NCBI GenBank assembly: GCA_039621445.1
Contig: CP154957.1
Location: forward strand, 15,864,947 to 15,928,946
Origin: Euglena gracilis
Taxonomy: Eukaryota > Euglenida > Euglenophyceae > Euglenales
Length of the DNA: 64,000 bases
Direction of reading: 5' to 3'
This document shows positions 1-11,272 of this stretch, one piece after another; position 1 is the first letter of the stretch; each line of letters starts with the position of its first letter. The translations under genes and the position numbers were made by a program. The notes under the pieces were generated by a model, which worked only from the letters and a program-made list of their open reading frames with translations, was not told the origin of the DNA and searched no databases.

Positions 1-3000
1 ACACCACATGCCATGGAACATGCCCTGCCCACCAGCCACCCAGCGGTCGGGAGGGGATAACGGGTCAGCTGGCGATACCACATCAGTGGGCCTCAGCAAC
101 GCATGAGAGTAACAATGTCGTCATCCCCAAAGTGTGCGGCTCTACGCGTTCCTCCCCCACTCCCATGGCTGTTCGGCAACGAGGGTTCCAAGCCGTAGCC
201 AGCTGGCCAAAGCTTCCGAGCACTGGGAACAGGGCACGTGACCACCCCATCTCGTCACACCCCCATCTGGCTCCGGGTGTTGACCCACGCAGCCATGTCA
301 CAGAGGGGCTGCTGGACGATCCCCGAAGCGGACGTTGCACCACAGAAATGCCACCAAAGAGGGAAGGACATCACTGGCGCCAGGCCCATAAGCCCCCGTG
401 CCACCGCCCTCCCCAAAAACCAGTCCGGCCAATGCTGGGCCAGATGGCCAACGGACCCCAGTGCACGGCACTGCTGAGAAAACACCCATCGCAGCCACTC
501 CAGCCCTGTGGCCTCCTCCAGGGTGGGGTGCAAGCGGTGAGCCGGTTTTCTGGTGCCCGCAAGCCATCCCTCGCCACAGCCCACAACACCACATGCCATG
601 GAACATGCCCTGCCCACCAGCCACCCAGCGGTCGGGAGGGGATAACGGGTCAGCTGGCGATACCACATCAGTGGGCCTCAGCAACGCATGAGAGTAACAA
701 TGTCGTCATCCCCAAAGTGTGCGGCTCTACGCGTTCCTCCCCCACTCCCATGGCTGTTCGGCAACGAGGGTTCCAAGCCGTAGCCAGCTGGCCAAAGCTT
801 CCGAGCACTGGGAACAGGGCACGTGACCACCCCCATCTCGTCACACCCCCATCTGGCTCCGGGTGTTGACCCACGCAGCCATGTCACAGAGGGGCTGCTG
901 GACGATCCCCGAAGCGGACGTTGCACCACAGAAATGCCACCAAAGAGGGAAGGACATCACTGGCGCCAGGCCCATAAGCCCCCGTGCCACCGCCCTCCCC
1001 AAAAACCAGTCCGGCCAATGCTGGGCCAGATGGCCAACGGACCCCAGTGCACGGCACTGCTGAGAAAACACCCATCGCAGCCACTCCAGCCCTGTGGCCT
1101 CCTCCAGGGTGGGGTGGCAAGCGGTGAGCCGGTTTTCTGGTGCCCGCAAGCCATCCCTCGCCACAGCCCACAACACCACATGCCATGGAACATGCCCTGC
1201 CCACCAGCCACCCAGCGGTCGGGAGGGGATAACGGGTCAGCTGGCGATACCACATCAGTGGGCCTCAGCAACGCATGAGAGTAACAATGTCGTCATCCCC
1301 AAAGTGTGCGGCTCTACGCGTTCCTCCCCCACTCCCATGGCTGTTCGGCAACGAGGGTTCCAAGCCGTAGCCAGCTGGCCAAAGCTTCCGAGCACTGGGA
1401 ACAGGGCACGTGACCACCCCATCTCGTCACACCCCCATCTGGCTCCGGGTGTTGACCCACGCAGCCATGTCACAGAGGGGCTGCTGGACGATCCCCGAAG
1501 CGGACGTTGCACCACAGAAATGCCACCAAAGAGGGAAGGACATCACTGGCGCCAGGCCCATAAGCCCCCGTGCCACCGCCCTCCCCAAAAACCAGTCCGG
1601 CCAATGCTGGGCCAGATGGCCAACGGACCCCAGTGCACGGCACTGCTGAGAAAACACCCATCGCAGCCACTCCAGCCCTGTGGCCTCCTCCAGGGTGGGG
1701 TGCAAGCGGTGAGCCGGTTTTCTGGTGCCCGCAAGCCATCCCTCGCCACAGCCCACAACACCACATGCCATGGAACATGCCCTGCCCACCAGCCACCCAG
1801 CGGTCGGGAGGGGATAACGGGTCAGCTGGCGATACCACATCAGTGGGCCTCAGCAACGCATGAGAGTAACAATGTCGTCATCCCCAAAGTGTGCGGCTCT
1901 ACGCGTTCCTCCCCCACTCCCATGGCTGTTCGGCAACGAGGGTTCCAAGCCGTAGCCAGCTGGCCAAAGCTTCCGAGCACTGGGAACAGGGCACGTGACC
2001 ACCCCATCTCGTCACACCCCCATCTGGCTCCGGGTGTTGACCCACGCAGCCATGTCACAGAGGGGCTGCTGGACGATCCCCGAAGCGGACGTTGCACCAC
2101 AGAAATGCCACCAAAGAGGGAAGGACATCACTGGCGCCAGGCCCATAAGCCCCCGTGCCACCGCCCTCCCCAAAAACCAGTCCGGCCAATGCTGGGCCAG
2201 ATGGCCAACGGACCCCAGTGCACGGCACTGCTGAGAAAACACCCATCGCAGCCACACCAGCCCTGTGGCCTCCTCCAGGGTGGGGTGCAAGCGGTGAGCC
2301 GGTTTTCTGGTGCCCGCAAGCCATCCCTCGCCACAGCCCACAACACCACATGCCATGGAACATGCCCTGCCCACCAGCCACCCAGCGGTCGGGAGGGGAT
2401 AACGGGTCAGCTGGCGATACCACATCAGTGGGCCTCAGCAACGCATGAGAGTAACAATGTCGTCATCCCCAAAGTGTGCGGCTCTACGCGTTCCTCCCCC
2501 ACTCCCATGGCTGTTCGGCAACGAGGGTTCCAAGCCGAAGCCAGCTGGCCAAAGCTTCCGAGCACTGGGAACAGGGCACGTGACCACCCCATCTCGTCAC
2601 ACCCCCATCTGGCTCCGGGTGTTGACCCACGCAGCCATGTCACAGAGGGGCTGCTGGACGATCCCCGAAGCGGACGTTGCACCACAGAAATGCCACCAAA
2701 GCGGGAAGGACATCACTGGCGCCAGGCCCATAAGCCCCCGTGCCACCGCCCTCCCCAAAAACCAGTCCGGCCAATGCTGGGCCAGATGGCCAACGGACCC
2801 CAGTGCACGGCACTGCTGAGAAAACACCCATCGCAGCCACTCCAGCCCTGTGGCCTCCTCCAGGGTGGGGTGCAAGCGGTGAGCCGGTTTTCTGGTGCCC
2901 GCAAGCCATCCCTCGCCACAGCCCACAACACACCACATGCCATGGAACATGCCCTGCCCACCAGCCACCCAGCGGTCGGGAGGGGATAACGGGTCAGCTG

Positions 3001-6000
3001 GCGATACCACATCAGTGGGCCTCAGCAACGCATGAGAGTAACAATGTCGTCATCCCCAAAGTGTGCGGCTCTACGCGTTCCTCCCCCACTCCCATGGCTG
3101 TTCGGCAACGAGGGTTCCAAGCCGTAGCCAGCTGGCCAAAGCTTCCGAGCACTGGGAACAGGGCACGTGACCACCCCATCTCGTCACACCCCCATCTGGC
3201 TCCGGGTGTTGACCCACGCAGCCATGTCACAGAGGGGCTGCTGGACGATCCCCGAAGCGGACGTTGCACCACAGAAATGCCACCAAAGAGGGAAGGACAT
3301 CACTGGCGCCAGGCCCATAAGCCCCCGTGCCACCGCCCTCCCCAAAAAACCAGTCCGGCCAATGCTGGGCCAGATGGCCAACGGACCCCAGTGCACGGCA
3401 CTGCTGAGAAAACACCCATCGCAGCCACTCCAGCCCTGTGGCCTCCTCCAGGGTGGGGTGCAAGCGGTGAGCCGGTTTTCTGGTGCCCGCAAGCCATCCC
3501 TCGCCACAGCCCACAACACCACATGCCATGGAACATGCCCTGCCCACCAGCCACCCAGCGGTCGGGACGGGGATAACGGGTCAGCTGGCGATACCACATC
3601 AGTGGGCCTCAGCAACGCATGAGAGTAAACAATGTCGTCATCCCCAAAGTGTGCGGCTCTACGCGTTCCTCCCCCACTCCCATGGCTGTTCGGCAACGAG
3701 GGTTCCAAGCCGTAGCCAGCTGGCCAAAGCTTCCGAGCACTGGGAACAGGGCACGTGACCACCCCATCTCGTCACACCCCCATCTGGCTCCGGGTGTTGA
3801 CCCACGCAGCCATGTCACAGAGGGGCTGCTGGACGATCCCCGAAGCGGACGTTGCACCACAGAAATGCCACCAAAGAGGGAAGGACATCACTGGCGCCAG
3901 GCCCATAAGCCCCCGTGCCACCGCCCTCCCCAAAAACCAGTCCGGCCAATGCTGGGCCAGATGGCCAACGGACCCCAGTGCACGGCACTGCTGAGAAAAC
4001 ACCCATCGCAGCCACTCCAGCCCTGTGGCCTCCTCCAGGGTGGGGTGCAAGCGGTGAGCCGGTTTTCTGGTGCCCGCAAGCCATCCCTCGCCACAGCCCA
4101 CAACACCACATGCCATGGAACATGCCCTGCCCACCAGCCACCCAGCGGTCGGGAGGGGATAACGGGTCAGCTGGCGATACCACATCAGTGGGCCTCAGCA
4201 ACGCATGAGAGTAACAATGTCGTCATCCCCAAAGTGTGCGGCTCTACGCGTTCCTCCCCCACTCCCATGGCTGTTCGGCAACGAGGGTTCCAAGCCGTAG
4301 CCAGCTGGCCAAAACTTCCGAGCACTGGGAACAGGGCACGTGACCACCCCATCTCGTCACACCCATCTGGCTCCGGGTGTTGACCCACGCAGCCATGTCA
4401 CAGAGGGGCTGCTGGACGATCCCCGAAGCGGACGTTGCACCACAGAAATGCCACCAAAGAGGGAAGGACATCACTGGCGCCAGGCCCATAAGCCCCCGTG
4501 CCACCGCCCTCCCCAAAAAAACAGTCCGGCCAATGCTGGGCCAGATGGCCAACGGACCCCAGTGCACGGCACTGCTGAGAAAACACCCATCGCAGCCACA
4601 CCAGCCCTGTGGCCTCCTCCAGGGTGGGGTGCAAGCGGTGAGCCGGTTTTCTGGTGCCCGCAAGCCATCCCTCGCCACAGCCCACAACACCACATGCCAT
4701 GGAACATGCCCTGCCCACCAGCCACCCAGCGGTCGGGAGGGGATAACGGGTCAGCTGGCGATACCACATCAGTGGGCCTCAGCAACGCATGAGAGTAACA
4801 ATGTCGTCATCCCCAAAGTGTGCGGCTCTACGCGTTCCTCCCCCACTCCCATGGCTGTTCGGCAACGAGGGTTCCAAGCCGAAGCCAGCTGGCCAAAGCT
4901 TCCGAGCACTGGGAACAGGGCACGTGACCACCCCATCTCGTCACACCCCCATCTGGCTCCGGGTGTTGACCCACGCAGCCATGTCACAGAGGGGCTGCTG
5001 GACGATCCCCGAAGCGGACGTTGCACCACAGAAATGCCACCAAAGAGGGAAGGACATCACTGGCGCCAGGCCCATAAGCCCCCGTGCCACCGCCCTCCCC
5101 AAAAACCAGTCCGGCCAATGCTGGGCCAGATGGCCAACGGACCCCAGTGCACGGCACTGCTGAGAAAACACCCATCGCAGCCACACCAGCCCTGTGGCCT
5201 CCTCCAGGGTGGGGTGCAAGCGGTGAGCCGGTTTTCTGGTGCCCGCAAGCCATCCCTCGCCACAGCCCACAACACCACATGCCATGGAACATGCCCTGCC
5301 CACCAGCCACCCAGCGGTCGGGAGGGGATAACGGGTCAGCTGGCGATACCACATCAGTGGGCCTCAGCAACGCATGAGAGTAACAATGTCGTCATCCCCA
5401 AAGTGTGCGGCTCTACGCGTTCCTCCCCCACTCCCATGGCTGTTCGGCAACGAGGGTTCCAAGCCGTAGCCAGCTGGCCAAAGCTTCGAGCACTGGGAAC
5501 AGGGCACGTGACCACCCCATCTCGTCACACCCCCATCTGGCTCCGGGTGTTGACCCACGCAGCCATGTCACAGAGGGGCTGCTGGACGATCCCCGAAGCG
5601 GACGTTGCACCACAGAAATGCCACCAAAGAGGGAAGGACATCACTGGCGCCAGGCCCATAAGCCCCCGTGCCACCGCCCTCCCCAAAAACCAGTCCGGCC
5701 AATGCTGGGCCAGATGGCCAACGGACCCCAGTGCACGGCACTGCTGAGAAAACACCCATCGCAGCCACTCCAGCCCTGTGGCCTCCTCCAGGGTGGGGTG
5801 CAAGCGGTGAGCCGGTTTTCTGGTGCCCGCAAGCCATCCCTCGCCACAGCCCACAACACCACATGCCATGGAACATGCCCTGCCCACCAGCCACCCAGCG
5901 GTCGGGAGGGGAGAACGGGTCAGCTGGCGATACCACATCAGTGGGCCTCAGCAACGCATGAGAGTAACAATGTCGTCATCCCCAAAGTGTGCGGCTCTAC

Positions 6001-6613
6001 GCGTTCCTCCCCCACTCCCATGGCTGTTCGGCAACGAGGGTTCCAAGCCGTAGCCAGCTGGCCAAAGCTTCCGAGCACTGGGAACAGGGCACGTGACCAC
6101 CCCATCTCGTCACACCCCCATCTGGCTCCAGGTGTTGACCCACGCAGCCATGTCACAGAGGGGCTGCTGGACGATCCCCGAAGCGGACATTGCACCACAG
6201 AAATGCCACCAAAGAGGGAAGGACATCACTGGCGCCAGGCCCATAAGCCCCCGTGCCACCGCCCTCCCCAAGAACAGTCCGGCCAATGCTGGGCCAGATG
6301 GCCAACGGACCCCAGTGCATGGCACTGCTGAGAAAACACCCATCGCAGCCACACCAGCCCTGTGGCCTCCTCCAGGGTGGGGTGCAAGCGGTGAGCCGGT
6401 TTTCTGGTGCCCGCAAGCCATCCCTCGCCACAGCCCACAACACCACATGCCATGGAACATGCCCTGCCCACCAGCCACCCAGCGGTCGGGAGGGGATAAC
6501 GGGTCAGCTGGCGATACCACATCAGTGGGCCTCAGCAACGCATGAGAGTAACAATGTCGTCATCCCCAAAGTGTGCGGCTCTACTCGTTCCTCCCCCATT
6601 CCCATGGCTGTTC
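1..6613. repeat. 585-bp satellite array, about 11 monomers
   Basis: Head-to-tail repeat of a GC-rich unit. The landmark ACACCACATGCC recurs at 1, 586, 1173, 1758 and 2343, so the unit is 585 bp with occasional 1-2 nt indels, mostly in homopolymers. The array starts before the window edge. Monomers differ at few positions, for example CAGCCACTCC versus CAGCCACACC, and GCCGTAGCC versus GCCGAAGCC. Since 585 is divisible by three, long open frames run through many monomers in several frames on both strands (the longest is about 630 codons from 1094). Indels shift these frames between monomers, so I do not read them as genes. By the gene model below, the array lies inside or beyond the last visible intron of the minus-strand EST1/SMG7-like gene. 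Confidence 0.97.
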
Positions 6614-6673
6614 CTCAGACGGCCGGGAATGCACTTTTCTTGATGAGTCACAAAATATAGGCAGTTTTAGTGA

Positions 6674-9600
6674 AAATGCGCATCCGCGCATTTCCGAAGC
6701 GGATTGCGCAGGTGCGCATTCTGAATGAGCGCGTGCCTCCGCCAACTGGGTGTAAACAACTCAGAAATGAGCTGTTTGGATTTAACACGACCACAGGGAC
6801 CACCCCTGTTTACTGTTTCAACTACGTATCACGCTGTTTACAGTTGTTTCACAATGACTGTGGTACAGTGCTTGGCTGGACAGACACTCGGCACACTCAC
6901 ACGACATGCGGAATACGGGCGACGCAGGCCAACCTGGACCAGGGTGTGTCACCTTGTGTTCACCGATGTGAGCTGATGGCTTCCGGGGGCAGGGCCTGGA
7001 ACGAACCTGGGACGAGTATGGGAAGGAACTCCTTGCAGCCATGGAAACACAGCCTTCCCAATGTCAAAACAATAAATGTGTCACTGAATATCAGCCCTGA
7101 CGAATGCGTACCTGCGCATTTTTTGGATACCCCAAAGAATGCGCAGGTGCGCATTTTTTGGAATGGACACAGGCTGTGGGAAGGGGGAATGCCCACATGC
7201 GCATTGACGTTGAAGGTATGTACACACTGGGTATGGCCTGCTGTTTGCCTGCCTTGAATGCGAGTTGTGCACCGCTATGGTGTGGTTTCGGGCTTGCGGA
7301 ACATGGGTGTGTGAGGGGGAGATGAACCAACAGAATCACCCTGGGCAACCATGTCGCGGCACCAGACCACACCCTGAAACACCACACCTGCAGCAGCATG
7401 GAAAAACCCTGGGCTCGGCGATGGCAGGTGTCAAGGCACGAATTCATGCCCTTCAGTGACAGGGGAACTGCCCCCCCTGCAGTGCAAGTCATTGAACAAA
7501 TCAGAATGCGCACTGCGCATTCGACTTCACCCGCTGCAGTCCAGTGCGCAGCCCAGCCTACGCTGCTCTCGTGAACGTGTGGAGCAACACACAGGCAACC
7601 GTCCCCCACCCGGCGGAGGTGATGGGCCGGTTGGTGCCAGCGTTGTCCGACCCCACGCCCCAGAGCGTGCATGGCAGCACACAGCTAATGGGCACCCCGA
7701 ACAACCTTACGTTGGGCTGTGGTGCGAGGTGCCAGGAGCACTGTGCCCCACAATTAGGGTCAACACAGGGGGTTGTGTCTGGTTCCACACACAGTGCTCA
7801 CGGGGTTGGCACCTCGAGAGCGAAACACGCCTGTCGGCACCTTCGGCATCATTCCCAAAAACGGTCTGTAAACACAGAATTAATTCACAATCCAAATGGA
7901 CTCAAGGAAGCGAACGCCACTGGTTAGTCCTTGCCCTAACATTTCTCCAGGCCCTTGAGATCGTGAGACAGGCACAAGCACATCACAACAAAAACTTGCC
8001 GATAACCCAATATTTTTTCCGTTCTGCTTTTTTGTGTATTCCACTGTGTCGTACCAAGGGTAAACGGATGAGAAAGGGACTTCAGTGCCCGAGGAAATTC
8101 CTCAGTGACGGGTACCCTAATTCCCATCTGCGGTCAGCAGTCTTTCATGGCATGAGTGAAAAGCCTGTGAATGCGCACATGCGCAAAAAATCGTCCTGTG
8201 CCTTTCTTTGAATTACAGCCACACCGTCGAATATTTTCACTCCCAGGTGGGTATGCCACCACCCACGCCAACTCCCCCCGCCTGGCCTGGATTTGAAACC
8301 ACACAGCTGAAATGTAGACCTCCCTGCGAGGATCCAATGGTGTCTGCGGACGAGGCAGCCCTGGAGCAAAACACGGCAGAGGAGGATCACCACCTGTGGC
8401 CTTGCTGGCAACAAACGTCACCCACCACACAGAACCCTTATTTATCATGAACTCAGAGTCGACGCTCCAACACTGAAAACTACACAACCCCTGGCCGCTG
8501 TGAAGATCAGGGAAAGCACATATGCGCTCCACACACCCCATCCACAATGGCTGCAGTCAAACATGGCACATCGGGGTGAATGCGCACATGCGCATTCCCT
8601 TCTTATGTCTCCCCTTAAAGCACCCTGGCAGGAGGTTGCTGTACAGGGCCATGCCAAACAACTCAGCACACAAGGTGGAGGCACAGCCCAGGAGACATAC
8701 ACCCTACTCTGGCAGCATCCTCCTGTGCAATGAGATGCCTCTGAAATCGCTGACAAAGTGCACCATGGGGGTGCCACAATGCTGTGCTGGTACTGGGTTC
8801 AGGAGTGCAAGACACAACTCCCCACAACCAAGCACCTATGGTCATCCAGGATCCCAAACCCAGTCACGCCCAGTCACGCCCAGTCACGCTAAGAGAAATC
8901 CCAGTCGTCCAAGCTTCAAGCAGACATGATGCCTAGAATTTCGAGAAATTCGCAAAGCACCAAAAATATTGAGAGGCCTCGGTGAGGGTCTCTCGGGTCT
9001 GCAACTCAGTCATGCAGTTTGATGGAAAAGAGATGGTGGTTAATGTAAATGAAGGTTATTGCTGAGAGAGTGTCATTGTGCATATTCAAGCGGTCATCTG
9101 TCTGGATGATGGGCAATGATGCTTTCATCCATGAATCAAACGATCAGTCTTGCTTCCCATCAGAAAAACTGGGCTCAGATTCAGTGGGTTACCCCCCGCG
9201 GGATCCACGACCTTTTTCCGGCAAGCCCAAATTTTCCAGCATTTTTCTTTTTTCCAGCGACGCCTTGACGGGAATCCCCAAAACCTTGTGGTGGCAGTGT
9301 GGTGCTAGGGGGGAGGGGGCACACACCCACCCCTGTATACCCCCCATATCCAAGCATCACAACCGACATGCTCAAGGAGCGAAAACGTTCGCTCAGCTTA
9401 TTCAAGCACATCTAATCAACCAGTCACGCCCAGTCACGTCAAATCACCGCACCTTTCAGGGTCCTCGAACCCAGTCACGCCCAGTCACGCCCAGTCACAG
9501 AACCCCACCTATGGGGGTCCTCAAACCCAGTCACGCCCAGTCACGCCCAGTCATATCATAGGTGCTTGCCCACAACACAGATGCGCACCTGCGCACTCCC

Positions 9601-10640
9601 CCTCATGAAATGCGCACGTGCGCACTCTTGTGGATGCCCAGCGCTGCTCCCCTCCTGCTCTCCTGCAGTTAGAATCACAGCCAGCCAGCGAAGGAATAGC
9701 CTCAAGAGTGCACACATGCGCATTCTTGTGCCTCATGCAACCTCGGAGAGGAGCCATTTTATGTTGTTTGTGAGGGCTGTTCTGGAGGGTGTAGTCTGCG
9801 GCAGAAAGGCTTGAGGCGAGGCTCTGCTCTGTAGGTTTTAAAACCAGTGACACACAGGAAAGGCGCGCAAGCCAGCCCCCCCTTCCATACCCAGCACCCC
9901 ATCCCAAACGTCACACCTAAACACAGGTGGTCCCACATGGCGATGTGCCGTGGTACCTATGAGAAGGCACATGCGGAGCAGACGGCGTGCATTACTGGAG
10001 GGATGCTGTGCCTGCACGTGTCGCGGAGGGGTGCAGTGCACCGTGTGGAATGGCAAACACCACGCAGCCTGAGGAGGGTAACGAGCCCTCCCTTACAGGC
10101 ATGTTGTGTGGATTTAAACCCACCCTCCCCACCACTCTCTGAATGCAGACTACACGCACACACCAAACATTCGCTAGCGCCCCCTCATGCCCTGCTTCCA
10201 GCACAGGGCACAGAACCTCCCCTCCACTCTAACCGTAGAGACCACAATGCCCCCTTCCCACACCACCCCCGGGAGCCATAATTACTGTCAAAAAATTCAG
10301 GAAAGGCCGGCACGGGGAGGGGGGTCAATGCGCACCTGGGCACCACAAAACAGGGGGGACAGCGACAGGTACCACATGCCTCCACCAGACGAGGGTGCCG
10401 CCCCGAAAAACAGCGCTTCGTGTCGCATCGGCTTCGCTTGACGAGGTGTTTCCCCCGGTCGGCGGAGGTCAAAAACAGGTCTCCCAAAAATGAAAAAAAG
10501 TCGGATTCCTCAAAAAAAAAAATCCTCGGACGCCGGAATTCGTGGTACACATTCCCACTTGATCACCTCGGCTTGACAAGTCGGCCGTCCAATCCAGTGA
10601 TGGCGACACACTTGGCCACAAAAGAATGCGCAGGTGCGCA
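6674..10640. repeat. dispersed palindrome AATGCGCANNTGCGCATT within P1
   Basis: Copies with slight variation occur near 6676, 6707, 7103, 7138, 7190, 7505, 8170, 8579, 9579, 9609, 9710 and 10625, plus half sites such as 10327. The same positions recur in the second element copy, offset by about 4.65 kb. The core is an inverted TGCGCA pair with a 2-nt spacer, mostly flanked by AA/TT. This spacing resembles a binding-site array more than chance. Which protein binds is unknown. Confidence 0.8.
9420..9553 (+). repeat. short tandem CAGTCACGCC repeats
   Basis: Clusters of the 10-mer CAGTCACGCC occur at 8858-8890, 9420-9440, 9470-9500 and 9525-9553 within P1. Equivalent clusters lie near 13517-13550 and 14058-14191 in the second copy. 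They are concentrated in the right third of the element, as in subterminal repeats of many DNA transposons. Function is inferred only. Confidence 0.8.
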
Positions 10641-10682
10641 AAAAAACCACAAAAATGAAAAGTGCATTCCCGGCCGTCTAAG

Positions 10683-11272
10683 TGTTCGGCAACGAGGGTT
10701 CCAAGCCGTAGCCAGCTGGCCAAAGCTTCCGAGCACTGGGAACAGGGCACGTGACCACCCCATCTCGCCACACCCCCATCTGGCTCCGGGTGTTGACCCA
10801 CGCAGCCATGTCACAGAGGGGCTGCTGGACGATCCCCGAAGCGGACATTGCACCACAGAAATGCCACCAAAGAGGGAAGGACATCACTGGCGCCAGGCCC
10901 ATAAGCCCCCGTGCCACCGCCCTCCCCAAAAACCAGTCCGGCCAATGCTGGGCCAGATGGCCAACGGACCCCAGTGCATGGCACTGCTGAGAAAACACCC
11001 ATCGCAGCCACACCAGCCCTGTGGCCTCCTCCAGGGTGGGGTGCAAGCGGTGAGCCGGTTTTCTGGTGCCCGCAAGCCATCCCTCGCCACAGCCCACAAC
11101 ACCACATGCCATGGAACATGCCCTGCCCACCAGCCACCCAGCGGTCGGGAGGGGATAACGGGTCAGCTGGCGATACCACATCAGTGGGCCTCAGCAACGC
11201 ATGAGAGTAACAATGTCGTCATCCCCAAAGTGTGCGGCTCTACTCGTTCCTCCCCCATTCCCATGGCTGTTC
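10683..11272. repeat. single satellite monomer between the two 4-kb elements
   Basis: One 585-bp-class monomer bounded on both sides by the same TGTTC insertion point. It carries the variants CTACTCG and CCCATTCC also seen just left of P1 (6582-6605). This supports duplication of a composite unit (element plus insertion-bearing monomer) rather than two independent insertions. Confidence 0.9.

Larger units (their letters stand above)
6614..10682. mobile_element. 4.07-kb TIR element (copy P1) inserted in the satellite
   Basis: Inserted into a satellite monomer. The left junction reads TGTTC then CTCAGACGGCCGGG; the right junction reads CCCGGCCGTCTAAG then TGTTC. An uninterrupted monomer has a single TGTTC, so the target duplication is 5 bp. 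The ends are a roughly 26-bp inverted repeat starting CTYAGACGGCCGGGAATGCA with one mismatch. The interior holds many palindromes of the form AATGCGCANNTGCGCATT and short tandem CAGTCACGCC repeats. I see no convincing transposase. The longest open frame (251 codons from 7456) has a different start and extent in the second copy because of indels, and its composition is not protein-like. This looks non-autonomous, superfamily unassigned. Confidence 0.9.

Noticed and set aside
1094-2989. 631-codon open frame across satellite monomers as a repeat protein gene
   Set aside because: The frame is interrupted by indels in neighbouring monomers, equally long frames exist on the opposite strand, and the peptide has no family resemblance. 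Best explained by GC-rich sequence with period 585.
7456-8211. 251-codon open frame in the 4-kb element as its transposase
   Set aside because: Its start and extent change in the second element copy because of single-base indels, composition is not protein-like, and there are no transposase motifs.
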